A model generated the notes under the pieces. That model had not been told where the DNA came from, searched no databases, and saw only the letters and a list, made by a program, of their open reading frames with translations. Made by a program: the position numbers and the translations under genes. A stretch of DNA of 64,000 nucleotides from positions 32,519,023 to 32,583,022 of the forward strand of contig CM039510.1 in the NCBI GenBank assembly GCA_022432975.1. The letters run 5' to 3'. This DNA is from Begonia masoniana. Its lineage: Eukaryota > Streptophyta > Magnoliopsida > Cucurbitales > Begoniaceae. This document shows positions 47,937 through 60,749 of this stretch, in pieces; within the stretch, counting starts at the first letter, position 1, and each line of letters opens with the position of its first letter.

Positions 47937-48156
47937 CACGCGCACTCACATCAGCATGGTGGTGGATGTTGTTCGGGCGAGATAAAGAGCGCCGACGTAA
48001 AATATGAGTCAAAGGGTAACTCTTCAAAATCCAATTCGAAAGGGAGTGCCAAAACATGATGACGAAGATAATGACAAGAGGTACGCAGAAGTTGGAAAGA
48101 AGTGATTTTTGCTCGAATGAATTGTGTGATTTCTTGTCTAAATATCGGATTAAAGT
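47937..48156 (+). pseudogene. NAA10: NAA10 processed pseudogene, 3' part
   Basis: Directly after the chromovirus: HAHSHQHGGGCCSGEIKSAD continuing to a TGA at 48054-48056, matching the His tract and GGGCCSGE tail of plant NAA10. Then apparent 3' UTR until the Athila-like element at 48157. The 3' UTR may continue after 54802. Confidence 0.85.
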
Positions 48157-49184
48157 CAATCAGCCACATATCACCGATCGATCAGCTGAAGCAATATTTT
48201 ACGCAAAGCAGAAGAGATAGCCGATCGGCTACACATCAGGCGATCGATTGGCTATTTAAATTGTCTTAATCCCTACCGTTGAAATCAATCGGAGGCTGCA
48301 GATATATGAGAATTAGGTTAACTTAGGAGGGGGCATTCAGGCTAAGTGAGAGGCAGGCACGAGAGAGACGAAGACCGGAAGGAAGCGAGAGCAAGGGAGA
48401 AAGAAGATTTCGGATCGACAACCCTAGTTTTTCTTTCTCTTCCTCTTCTAAACTATGAACATCTTTATTATTCTTATTGTTTCTCTTTATTCTATCATGA
48501 ACTAATTTTCTTTTCTAGGGCTACGACGTGGCCGAATTATGACTATTTAATTTTTCCTTTAATTCAAGTTGTTAATTTTCTATTTCGATATTGTGTTGAG
48601 TAAATTATCCTGATCTTAAAGCTTGCGATTGCATGATCAACAATAGCATGTTCGTAGGATTGTTTTGAGACCGAGAGGTAATAAATAATCGTACACTGAA
48701 TAATTTACCATGAAAAGAATGTTAGACTAGAGATAACTAATGCGTTTATGTGGTATTTTAATTTCTCGTTCTTAATGTATTCAATTAATTCTCAGGATTA
48801 GATACCGAGAGGTAATAATTCGTTAGTGTGATAAGTTTGTCATTACTCAAGAGAGATTGATAAATACTTTTGTGAAATTGCCATCAACACATAAAAGTAG
48901 AAAATTACGAATTGGATTAAGAACACTAAATAAGATTAATTCAGGTGAAATCGGAAACCTTAGAGTTTTGTCATTATATTCTCAAACTCATTTAATTTCT
49001 GCGATTTAATAAAATTATTTTGCTGTGTTTTATTAAATCTAAAATCATCAAAGTTCTGTATTCAGTATAAATTGGAATTAATTTCATTTGATAATTAGTG
49101 AAACTAGTCCTTGTGGGATCGACTCGTACTTACGAACTTTATTACTTTTGTGACACGTTTACTTGCGTAGGATTTTTCGCAACA
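48157..49184 (+). repeat. Truncated 5' LTR of the Athila-like element
   Basis: About 1 kb aligning by eye to 53731-54797 of the 3' LTR, with small indels (a roughly 35-bp internal duplication in the 3' copy). It starts within the CCGATCGATCGG palindrome array. Confidence 0.88.
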
Positions 49185-49296
49185 AGTTTTTGGCGCCGTT
49201 GCCAGGAACTATTTATTTTGCTATTATTAGATTAAATAATTATAGTTTATATTTGAATTCAATTTATTTTATTTTATTTTATTTCTTTTCAGGTGT

Positions 49297-51104
49297 ATGC
49301 GAAAACACGGTGCTGCCAACCTAGTTCCTATCGATCCAGAAATTGAACGGAGCTGTCGTAAAAATCGAAAGGAAACGAGGACAGCAACCATGGATCTTGA
49401 ACAAATTGAAGAAGTTAAGACACAGACATTATTAGATTATGTGATGTCATCTGTGGTCGGTGTCCAATCTGCAATTCGTAAACCAGCAATTACGAGCCAC
49501 AATTTTGAGATCAAGCCGGGGACAATTCATATGATTCAGCAATTACATTTTAGCGATTTGCCATCCGAGGATCCGAAGGATCACATTGCCAACTTCGTAG
49601 AGGTGTGCGATATCTTCAAATTGCATAATGTCTCTGACGATGCTGTAAAGCTACGATTGTTTTCATTCTCATTGCGAGATCGAGCAAAAAGTAGGCTAAA
49701 TTCGTTGCCGGCTGATTCTATCACCACATGGGCTGAGTTATGTCAACAGTTTCTTGCTAAATTCTTCCTTTTTGAGAAGACTGCGAGGTACCAAAATGAG
49801 ATTGTTAATTTTAGCTAATTCGACGGAGAAACGCTATATGAATCGTGGGCTCGTTTCAAGAAACTATTACGCAAGTGCCCACAACATGGTTTGCCACGTT
49901 GGATGCAAATCCAAACATTTTTTATTGGTTTATCAGCCTCCACAAGGACTCTAGTTAATGCAGCTGCCGGTGGTTCACTTATCCAAAAGACAAAATTAGA
50001 AGCATTTACTTTACTGGAGGAGTTAGCATTGAATAATGACCAATGTCCTGTCAAACGGCAAATTCTGAAAAACCAACCGAGCACTCCTGAGATGGACGTA
50101 GTAAAGACTTTGACTGTTCAAATCACATCTCTAACTAAGCAACTACAGAATAATCAAGCTCCGATCAACTCGATTTATTCTTCAAAAGGAGTCTGCCAAT
50201 GGTGCCAAGGACCACACGCAAGTGAGGATGCCAACAAGGAAATCAAATGGTAAGTAATTCGTCCGAGCAAGCAAACTTTGTTGGGAACTACAACATGCCA
50301 AATTTTCAAAACGCAAATAATTACTACACAGGAGCACGCAACAGTCACCTGAATTTCTCATGGACGAATCCGAATAATGCTATGCAAATACCATACTCCT
50401 CCCAACAAGCCCAGTCATTCCAAGAGAGAAAGCCCAGTCTTGAAGAGATAGTCGCTAAAATGGGCGAACACACCAATAAGTTCATGGAAGAAATTTGCAC
50501 TATCTTACAAAATCAATCAGCTCAAATCCGAAGCTTAGAGACTCAAGTGGGCCAAATCGCCAATCTACTAAATGGGCGACCTCACGGTGCATTACCGAGT
50601 TCCACGGAAGTGAATCCAAAAGAACAATGCAATGCAATTACCCTTAGGAGTGGCGTGGTGATTGATAATTCAGGACAAAACATTAAGAAGACAGCCAAAC
50701 ATAAAAATACAGATTCATCATCATCTCCGGTTAACAGTGAAGCATTGAAATTGGAAAAAGCCTCATCTCAAAATCTGTCTAAGGTAACACTAAATGTTCC
50801 TTTTCCTCAACGTCTAATGAATGTAAAGATGGACAAACAATTCAGAAAATTTTTGAAAATATTCAAGAAGCTATACATTAACATTCCATTCATTGAGGCT
50901 CTCGAGCAAATACCCAACTATGCAAAGTTCTTGAAGGATATCTTGTCTCACAAACGAAAGATTGACAAATATGGCACGATCATTTTGACTGAGGAATGTA
51001 GTGTCATTGTTCAACGTAAGCTTTCACAAAAACTGAAAGATCCGGGAAGTTTTACCATGCCATGTGAAATTGGGAAGTCAATTTTTGAGCGGGGCATTGT
51101 GTGA
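49297..51104 (+). pseudogene. Athila-type gag, broken frame
   Basis: Starts near 49297 (MRKHGAANLVPIDPEIER). The core has NFEIKPGTIHMIQQLHFSDL, DPKDHIANFVEVCDIFKLH and LRLFSFSLRDRAKSRLNSLP, a stop after YQNEIVNFS at 49818, and it continues FDGETLYESWARFKKLLRKC in the same reading to about 50250. A zinc-finger-like CQWCQGPHASEDAN follows. A second frame (50247-51104) has EEIVAKMGEHTNKFMEEIC and TLRSGVVIDNSG. The order is typical of Athila gag. Confidence 0.88.
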
Positions 51105-51771
51105 TTTGGGGGCTAGTGTAAATTTAATGCCACTATCTATTTTTCAAAAGCTTGATCTTGGTGAAGCGAAGCCCACGAAAGTAATTTTACAGATGGTTAA
51201 TCGGTCTATAAAGCATCTGTATAGGGTGATTGAAGATGTCCTTGTCAAAGTCGACAAGTTTATTTTCCCCGCTGATTTCATAGTTCTTGATATGGAAGAA
51301 AATCGTGACATCCCGATAATATTAAGTCAACCATTCTTAGCAACAGGAGGTGTTGTAATTGATCTTAGAAAGAGGGAGCTCAAATTACACGTACAAAATG
51401 AAGAGGTGACATTCAAGGTGTATAAATCAATGGAGTACCCAATAGTTAGCGATGACATATTTCGGGTGGAACTCCCTAACACTGTAACAAGAGAAGCTTC
51501 ACGTCAACCAAGCGACTTTCTTGAGCCTAATGTGAAGCAGTATGTTGAAAATTTGGGGGAGTTGCCATTACGGGTCCTACCACCTATTAAGAAACCACCC
51601 GACTTGAAGATTCAAGCTCATGCACCAAATAGCGATAAGTCAATCGAGGATAATTTTCCAGATGAAAAGCTTCTGGTGAATGAAAATTTGATAACTGGGC
51701 AACGATTGACACCATATTGGGACGGTATATGTGAAAGTGCAAAATCCATCATATATCTCGAACCAACATGA
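51062..51771 (+). pseudogene. Athila-type protease; no reverse transcriptase follows
   Basis: ALCDLGASVNLMPLSIFQKL has the protease D-x-G (here DLGAS), followed by ADFIVLDMEENRDIPIILSQ and PFLATGGVVIDLRKRELKL. The frame stops at 51771 after about 150 residues of degenerate linker; the expected reverse transcriptase start never appears. Confidence 0.88.
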
Positions 51772-53394
51772 AGAAATATGATATTGGGCTGTCGACAATA
51801 AATACAAGCGCTTGGTGGGAGGCCACCCACCCAAATATCCATTTTAATTCGTTATTTCAATTTTTGTTTGCATTAGTTTTGTTTATTTTTATTTTTATTT
51901 TTTTTATTAAAAAAAAAGAAGCTTCCAGATAGATTGCTCCTTCGACTGAAGCTCCACAACACTGACGACTAGCCCGGAACATTATGAGGTACGATACTTT
52001 TACCTTACTTACTTGTTATTTTCTACATTGAGGACAATGTTAGTTTTAAGTTTGGGGACAATTTTAACGTACTTTAGTACTTTTCTATATTTTGGTTCTA
52101 CAATCTGAAATATTGGTTTAGGTGTCTATGATTTAACTTTTGAATAATTTCATGATTTAGCTCCTAGATGAATTCTAAGTAAGAGACTGACTTGTAGTAG
52201 TTAGCATTGACTTGAGCTTGCGAAGTTATCCTAAAATTTTGGGCATGTTTTCATTCTTGTTTAACTTGATCTGTTGGTATCATATTCGTAGTCTACATAT
52301 ATCGAAGCCCAAATACAATAAGAGAGTAAGCTCCAGTCAAATAAAACGTTAACGAGAGCATAGAGAGAAAAATTCTTCTTGATTTTGCCCAACATCCTCG
52401 AATGCGAATTGAAATTTTACAGAACTAAGATAATGACTTAGGTCATCATTGAACCGTTTGAGCTTTCTTACCTTACCCTTTTTTGTGTCATTTAGTGACA
52501 CACATAGTCACCCTTTTTGAGCCTATGATTTAATAGTATAATTGTATCTATTTCAGCCTAGCCACATATAGATTTTCCTATCTTTTTTAAAGAGCACGTG
52601 GTTATTGATATATTTGAAGGAGAGTAGGAGAATGTAGTGGTGAGGATGAATAAAAACTCTTTTGTCATCTGTTAATTTATTTTTGCGTTGTTTTGTTATT
52701 ATTAGTCTGAGTTTCAAAAAAAAATCGAAAGTTTTAGTTTTATTTTCAAGTTTTTTGTATTTATTTTATTTTGTAATTATGACAAAGGAGTTAATCTAAG
52801 TGATAATTGAATGAAATAAGTTTGGGGGTGAGATATCAAAGGAAAGATTGAGTAAGTGCTTAGAAGAAAATATTGAGTGGGTGAAATAAGGAAGGATTGG
52901 TCATACTCTGATTACTCGTTTGTATCCATTAAATTCCTACCCTTTAACCCAACCTTACATTACAAGCTTTTAAAGACCTATCGACTTTTATTTTGTTTAA
53001 TTGATAATTGCTATTAGTTGGATGGTGGGCAAAGCCGATGAATGATTAGAGTGAACGAAGTGTTCCCAAGTGAGCTATGAGTGTATTCATTTTCCGTAGC
53101 TATGTTAGTTGACCTAGCAATTAGAGGAAAATAAGAATGAACACACACACACACGAGAATTTCTAAGTAAGTGACTGTCAATGCGCTAGTATGAGTAATT
53201 CTTTTGCTAAGTGTTAATCTTGGTAGCTTTTAGTATGAATTGTTCAAGTTGAGACGAATTACCAAAAACTTTGATGAGGATTGCTTTACCATTATATTGT
53301 ATTGTACTTAGCATATGGGATTAGATTATATATCTGTTGAGATTTTTGATTAGTTTTGTTCGCTTGAGGACAAGCTTTCATTCAAGTTTAGGGG
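51772..53394 (+). other. Noncoding 3' interior of the Athila-like element
   Basis: About 1.6 kb without domain similarity, between protease and the 3' LTR. In autonomous Athila elements pol and an envelope-like region would sit here. It ends TTTAGGGG, part of the polypurine tract. Confidence 0.75.
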
Positions 53395-54797
53395 TGTGAT
53401 AAGTGTGTATTTTACACACTTTATTGTACTCTTTAATACTTGAATTGATTAGTTTTACTCAAGTATATGAAAGATTTTGATATATTTGGTGCACGTGTGT
53501 AGAAAAAATTGGAGAATTACAGGTGTCGGTGAAATCAAACCAGAAGAAAGGATGAAATTATTGTTTAGCAGAAGAGTAACCGATTGATCGGCACAATTTA
53601 ACCGATCGATCGGCTGATGAAGAATTTAAAGAAGAAAAAAGAGTCTAGCAGAATAGTTGCTGATCGATCGGCAACCCTTAGCGATCGATCGGCTAAGCCA
53701 TTACAAGATTATGGAGCAGAGGCATAGCCGATCGATTGGCCACATATCACCGATCGATCGGCTGAAGCAATATTTTATGCAAAGCAGAAGAGATAGCCGA
53801 TCGATCGGCTACACATCAGGTGATCAATTGGCTATTTTAATTGTTTTAATCTCAACCGTTATACTATTTTAATTGTTTTAATCCCAAACGTTGAAATCAA
53901 TCGGAGGCTGCAGATATATGAGAATTAGGTTAACTTAGGAGGGAGCATTCAGGCTAAGGGAGAAAGGCAGACCCGAGAGAGACGGAGACCAGAAGGAAGC
54001 GAGAGCAAGGAAGAAAAAAGATTTCAGATCGACAACCCTAGTTTTTCATTCTCTTCCTCTTCTAAACTATGAACATCTTTATTATTCTTATTGTTTCTCT
54101 TTATTTTAGTATGAACTAATTTTCTTTTCTAGGGCTACGATGTAGCCGGATAATGACTATTTAGTTTTTCCTTTAATTTAAGTTGTTAATTTTCTGTTTC
54201 GATATTGTGTCGAGTAAATTATCCTGATCTTAAAGCTTGCGATTGCCTGATCAACAATAGCATGTTCGTAGGATTGTTTTGAGACCGAGAGGTAATAAAT
54301 AATCGTGCACTGAATAATTTACCATGAAAATGATATTAGACTAGAGATAGCTAATGCGTTTATGTGGTATTTTAATTTCTCATTCTTAATGTATTCAATT
54401 AATTCTCAGGATTAGAGACCAAGAAGTAATAATTTGTTAGTTGGATAAGTTTGTCATTACTCAAGAGAGATTGATAATACTTTTGTGAAATTGCCATCAA
54501 CACATAGAAATAGAAAATTAAGAATTGGATTAGGAATATTAAATAAGATTAGTTCAGGTGAAATCAGAAACCTTAGAGCTTTCTCATTATATTCTCAAAC
54601 TTATTTAATTTCTGTGATTTAATTAAATTATTTTGCTGTGTTTTATTAAATCCAAAATCATTAAAGTTCTGTATTCATTATAAATTGGAATTAATTTCGT
54701 TTGATAATTAGTGAAACTAGTCCTCATGGGATCGACTCATACTTACGAACTTTATTACTTTTGTGACATGTTCACTTACGTATGATTTTTCACAACA
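53395..54797 (+). repeat. 3' LTR of the Athila-like element, with CCGATCGATCGG array
   Basis: Complete 1403-bp LTR. About 53580-53830 holds eight copies or near-copies of the 12-bp palindrome CCGATCGATCGG, five exact over GATCGATCGG. Confidence 0.88.
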
Positions 54798-54802
54798 AAA
54801 GT

Positions 54803-57173
54803 CAATAACACCTGATAAGGTTGGGAATTGAAATGTTATCTATGTATTATTTGAACCTAAGTTTTTCTTGAAAAGCTGATTATGTAATCATTCTGTTTGT
54901 TTTTTTTTTTTGTTTTTTTTCACTCTTTGAAAAATGTATTTGCTAAATGAAACTTAATTTTTGTGTCAAGTACAAGGGTCGAGATGAGATGCATAACTTG
55001 TATGCTTGACATTTGTAAAAGATAATAGTCTTTTGTATCAACAGTCTTCATTAACAAAAATTAGGAGGTACTTTAGGTAAGAATACCACGTGAGTGAATT
55101 ATTCTGGATAGTGTGAAGTATGTGGTATATGAATAGAAGTCGATTGATAAAGAACTCTAATGCAGCCCTGAACATCATCAGAGTCCTTGGGCATACATCG
55201 AAATCCATTCCTTAATTAGTGACAAAAAGAAGTTGCTAACTGTCTATAGAACTCAGGGGAACATTAAAGCATTTTGTTCTTTTCAAGTCTTTGAAGAGAA
55301 ACTTCAAAGATATTATAGATTCTTAGAGTTTCAATTTGCTCTTGAAACATTTTCATATGATCCATTATCCAATTACATGTCTGCTATTTTAGTGGTACTG
55401 AAAGTTGTTTTATTTTTTTATTGAAGTATCTACTTAGTTTTCAAACTTTATAATATTGATAGATGTATGATGTACCGACAAAACATGTCCAGTTGAAAAA
55501 TCTTGCATTTTGTTAAAAAATGCGACTTACTACTCTTATCATGAATTAGTATTCTGTTTTTCCTATTTTGATAGAAAATCATAAGTATTGAAAAGTTCAC
55601 TCTTAATCAGTATTTTTTACTAGTTTAAAAAATTCTCGTCCGTTTAGATTTTCAACCCGATTTTCAATTTGTATCTTTCTTTTCTATGTTATAAGTATAA
55701 TCATACAAATCCTCTAAAATTCCTAATCATACATTTCTATGGGTCTACCTATCTCTTCATTAATTTCAAAGACAAGAAATACATGTCTATTAATCAAGTG
55801 CTTTAATATTACAGTGTAACAATTAATATACCTAAAGAATATAGATATTACAAACTAGATAAAATATTTTATAATCTACAAATTCTATATAAATCAGAAT
55901 TTGAATGATATCTATTCTAATCAAGAGGAACTTGAATTTGGATAAGATTTCTTAGTTCTATGCATTCAAATTTATGATCATAGAGAGTCGATGATCTCCC
56001 TTGTTTTCTAAGAGATGGTTGTATCAAATAACAGTAATGGAGACCACAAAGGATTTCTTTGGAAAATTGGTCATGGGGATTTCGCCTTTGAGCTTGATGG
56101 TATGATCATAGCTAAATTATTAAGTTTCTTCCTGCTCTTAATGTCGGGTCCTATGTTATCCTTTCTGCTTGTGTTCATCACTAAACATGGAATTAGTCAA
56201 ATCCATTGATACTAAGTTATGACATTTTTGTTTTGCTCGTTTGCTTGCCCCTGTAGATGACCATGACAGTGACTTTACCTGTCCGTTCATCTTCTTGATA
56301 TTGCTTTTACTTTCTTTGATTTGAGCAAGTTTTTCAAGAAAGCGACTTTCGTTTGATTTTATTTGATTTGCGTAAGTTTCTCAGCTCGAGTTGCAGAATG
56401 TATTTGCAGTTGGCCATCACGGTCGTAAACAGATAGATAGATTGATCCATACGTTGCTGGTTGCAGACATGGAAAGCTATGTCGTTGGTTCGTTTTGGAC
56501 ACTTTCAATGTCATGAACAGCGACTAAATGTGAATACTTATAACCCGATTTCACTTATAACTAGTTCAACCCGATTTTCAACTTGTATCTTTCTTTTCTA
56601 CGTTGTTGATGATTTAGATTTGCTGGGTCTTATAAGTTATAAGTGATTCGAAATCATCAAGACTCTTAATCTCATCTCATTTAGTATAATGCAATGACAC
56701 GTGTAATATATTTAATATATATATATATATATATCTTTTATTTTGATAATTTATTTAATCATAAATTTTAACATATGCCCTTCCAAAAATCAATTGAATT
56801 TTTCAAATTTATTCAGATAATGATAATCTCACCGTTCACTCGTATTAATTGTCTACATTTTATTATATTCCAACAATAAATCTCATTGATCAGAAAAATA
56901 AAAATATTTTAATTTCTCGTATCTATCGTTTTGTAAAAGTGAGAATGAATTTAATTTCTTCGAATTTACTGTTTCAATTTAGAAAAGTATTGACAAGGGA
57001 AGTCACTCTACAATTTCCAAATGAAGACTTCATAGTTCAATGGCGCGTTGATGACAAAGAGAGGGTGGGCCTTCGCTTTACTATTCTTCGCGGCTCATAA
57101 GCAAACGTAAAAAGAGGGCAGAGCGTCTAGGTCTGATCTTCTCAAATTACTTTCCTTCCTCCAGACGAACTCA
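54803..57173. other. Intergenic: NAA10 pseudogene flank, NLR promoter
   Basis: AT-rich DNA, no gene recognised. A 38-bp word (CAACCCGATTTTCAATTTG and following) occurs near 55656 and, slightly changed, near 56568. An (AT)n run is at about 56717-56735. The open frame at 56015-56209 has no recognised domain. Confidence 0.5.
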
Positions 57174-60100
57174 ATGGCCGAAGGAGTCATCATCCCCGTT
57201 TTCGCAGACCTCCTTTCCAAATTGGGTTCTATTGCTTTACAAGAGATTGCACTGATCTATGGTGCAGAGGAGGAGCTTGCCAAGCTCAAGGACACTTTTT
57301 CTGCTATGCAGTCGGTGCTTCTTGACGCTGAGCAGAAGGGAGACCTGAGCCGTGCCGTCAAGGATTGGCTTGGGAAGCTCAAGGATGCCGCTTACGATGC
57401 CGATGACTTACTCGACGAATTGTCCTACGAAACTCTGAGGCGAGAAGTGATTGCGAGGGATAAAAATGCCAAAAAGGTACGCATTTTCTTCTCCAAACAC
57501 AACCAACTTGCTTTTGATGCGAAAATGGTCCACAGGATTAAGAAACTTAGGCAGAGACTGGAGCTTATAGCAGCTAATAGAACCCAGTTCCACTTCTTAG
57601 AAACAATACATGATCAACCTAGGACAAAGGATAGAGAGTACACCCAATCTTTTGTTCGCGAAGAGGAGGTGATTGGGAGGGATGAAGAAAAAGAAGAAAT
57701 TGTGAAGCGTCTGCTTGAAATCAATGAAAAACAGAACGTGTCAGTAGATGCAATAGTGGGTCTGGGAGGATTGGGAAAGACTATGCTTGCGCAGTCTGTA
57801 TTCAACCATAAGAGAGTGGAAGATGCCTTTGATTTGAGACTCTGGGTGTGCATCTCTGAAACATTTGATCTGAAAATAATAGTGGAGAAAATAATAGAAG
57901 CAGCTACCAAACAAAGGCCATCTGGGCTTGAGATGGATTCATTGCAAAGTACACTTCGAAACCGAATTGATGGGAAGAAGTACCTTCTCGTGATGGATGA
58001 TTTGTGGAACGAAGACGGTGAAAGATGGGCAGAGTTGAAAAGGTTTTTGATGGGCGGTGCAAAAGGAAGTAAGATTCTCATCACCACTCGCAGTAAACTA
58101 GTTGCTGAGGTTTCTGAAGCAACTTCCCCCTACATTTTAAATGGCTTGTCTGAAAGCAATTCGTGGATATTGTTCAAACAAATGGCTTTCAAAGAATGTG
58201 AAGAACCGGAGAGCCCAAGCATGATAGAAATTGGGAAAGAAATTGCAAAGAAATGTATGGGTGTCCCACTTGTTATAAGGATCATAGGACGATTATTATA
58301 CTTTAAAATATCTGAAGTTGAATGGTTGTCTTTCAAGAATAGTGAGCTTTCAACAATCACACAACAAGAAAATGAGATAACTCAGGTGCTTAAACTCAGC
58401 TACAATCACCTTCCCTCTCATTTGAAGCCATGTTTTGCATATTGTTCGTTGTTCTCAAAGATCACGAGTTTGACAAGATGAATTGATTAAATTGTGGGTG
58501 GCCGAAGGATTTGTCCAATCACAAGGTGAGAATAAATGCTTAGAGGATGTTGGCAATGAGTATTTTATGGAGTTGACATGGAGGTCTATTTTCCAAGATG
58601 TACAAAGAAATGAATATGGTGATGTCATAGAATGCAAAATGCACGATCTCATGCACGATTTAGCACGATTAGTTGCAGGCACAGAGTGTTTTACTCTAGA
58701 TTCAGATATTAAGAATGTCAATGAACGAACTCAACGAGTATTATATGATCGTAGTACTGGATTAAAGTGGTATGTACTTTCATCATCACAACTCAAACCA
58801 TATAAATTGAGAACATTTTTATCGTCGTCGTCACGAGTATTGGCTTATAGCTTTAGTTGCGAGCTAAATGAATCTGGATTGGAAGCCTATATATCATCTC
58901 TTAAATCGCTACACGTATTGGATTTACAGCGGTTGCGTATGAGAAAAGTACCCTTTTCAATTGGTATGCTAAAGCATTTAAGATTTCTTAATCTTTCGGG
59001 CAATGGAAAGATAAAGTCACTCCCAAGTTCAATAACTAAACTGCACAATTTGCAAACACTAAATATCAGTTATTGTTCATCCCTGAAAGGACTACCGAGA
59101 GATATCAGAAGTCTTATCAACTTGAGGCATCTTGACATTTCCGGAAGTGCATTAGAACGGCTCCCCAGTTCAGTTACTAAATTGTATTTTTTGCAAACAT
59201 TGCATCTTAACAATTGTTCACTTCTAAGAGAACTACCAGAAGATATCGGAAGTCTTGTCAACTTGAGTCATCTTGATCTTTCCAATAATCAGTCCATAGA
59301 AAGGCTCCCAGATTCCACGTCTAAATTACTGCATTTGCAAAAATTGATTCTCAACAACTGTAGAAGTCTAATAGAATTACCAGAAAATATAGGTAATATG
59401 GTGGACTTGAGGTTTCTTCATCTTTGCTATAACGAGCGTATAGAATTGCTTCCAAATTCAATTGCAAGTTGCAGAAACTGCAGTTATTAAATCTGAGAGG
59501 TTGTGAATCTCTAAGAGAATTGCCAACAGATGTTTCCAATCTAGTAAACCTAAGGCATCTGGATCTTGAGTATTGTGTTGGATTGAGAGGCATGCCACTT
59601 GGACTAAATAAGTTGACTGGTCTTCAGAAAATGAACTTATATGTAGTGGGTCCCTCGGTGTCTTCTGAAGATAATGGATTGTGGCAACTTAATACCCTTA
59701 TCAACATAAAGGGCAAGCTGCATATACGAGGTTTGCATCACTTGAGGGAGGATTCGTCCCAAGCCAACACTGTAAACTTGAAAGATAATCATGGAGTTTG
59801 TGTTTTGACCTTAGAATGGAGGGAAATTGGCTGTCATCCTGATACCAATCCTAATGGTATGGATCGCGACTTTGTAGTTTTGGAAAAATTACATCCAAGC
59901 AAAAATATTAAAACATTGAGTATCGGTGGATATAGTGGAGTCAGATTATCAAATTGGGTATCTTCCTTATCAAATTTGACGGAAATCTTGATTGTGAATT
60001 GTAAAAGATTGCAGTATGTTCCACGACTTGATCGACTTCCAAATCTCCAAAAATTGTGGTTAAGAAACTTAAATCTCATAGAGTATATGGACAACAATGA

Positions 60101-60749
60101 GACAGTGGATGAATTTCATTCGAGTGTTTTCTTTCCATCCTTACAATCCCTCACTCTTTGGAACATGGATAAATTAAAGGGATGGTGGAAGTCAACGGAA
60201 TTCGCTCCAAAAGATCCCGACCATAGCTTCCTTCTTCCATCATTTCATTGCCTCTCTCGTTTGTGCATAAGGGGTTGCCCTCAAATGTCTTGCATCCCAT
60301 CCCCCAATTCGTCTTTAAAAACACTGTATCTTAGCTATTCCGGTGCTGAGTTGTTTAAAAGAGAACTAATTGCAAGTGCATCTCCAGAGGATGACCCACA
60401 ACCGGAAGCGCTTGATGCCTGTGATGATTTACATTCGAAGGGAGTTCCAAAACTTGCTACCCTTCCAGAAGGATTTCAACACTTGGCCGCTCTGCATTCT
60501 CTTTCTATAATCGATTGTAATGATCTTGTTATTCTACCAGATTGGATTGGTAACCTTACTTCACTACAGAAACTGGAAATTATAGATTGTCCAAAACTAA
60601 CTTTGCTTCCCGAGGGCATTCGCCAACTCTCATCTCTAACGAGTTTGACTATCAGTGGTTGTAGGAGACTGGAGAAAAGATGCACGCCACAAATTGGTGA
60701 GGATTGGTCGAAGATTGCTCACGTCAAAGATATTAAAATTGGATGGTAA
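57174..60749 (+). pseudogene. CC-NBS-LRR disease-resistance gene (RGA type), frameshifted
   Basis: Intronless. Frame 1 is 57174-58481, frame 2 58483-59490, frame 3 59469-60749; together about 1,190 residues. An Rx-type coiled coil comes first (SKLGSIALQEIALIYGAEEE, DAADDADDLLDE-like). The NB-ARC has P-loop GLGGLGKT (G196-T203), RNBS-A FDLRLWVCIS, kinase-2 YLLVMDDLW (from 270), RNBS-B GSKILITTRS, a GVPL variant of GLPL, and KMHDLMHDLA as MHD. About 20 LRRs follow, with RELPEDIGSLVNLSHLDLS-type units. Two one-base losses near 58455-58475 and one near 59465 break the frame. As written it would give only CC-NB. Such proteins detect pathogen effectors in the cytosol. Whether the shifts are real or assembly errors is open. 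Confidence 0.93.

Larger units (their letters stand above)
48157..54797 (+). mobile_element. Athila-like Gypsy element with gag and protease only, truncated 5' LTR
   Basis: 3' LTR 53395-54797 (1403 bp, starts TGTGATAAGTGTG, ends CACAACA). The 5' LTR is present only as 48157-49184 and lacks about the first 340 bases. The primer-binding site TGGCGCCGTTGCC follows at 49191, the usual form for Athila elements. The polypurine tract AAGTTTAGGGG precedes the 3' LTR. The interior encodes gag and protease but no RT, RNase H or integrase. AAAGT flanks both ends (48152-48156, 54798-54802). The insertion lies in the 3' part of the NAA10 pseudogene. Confidence 0.88.
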
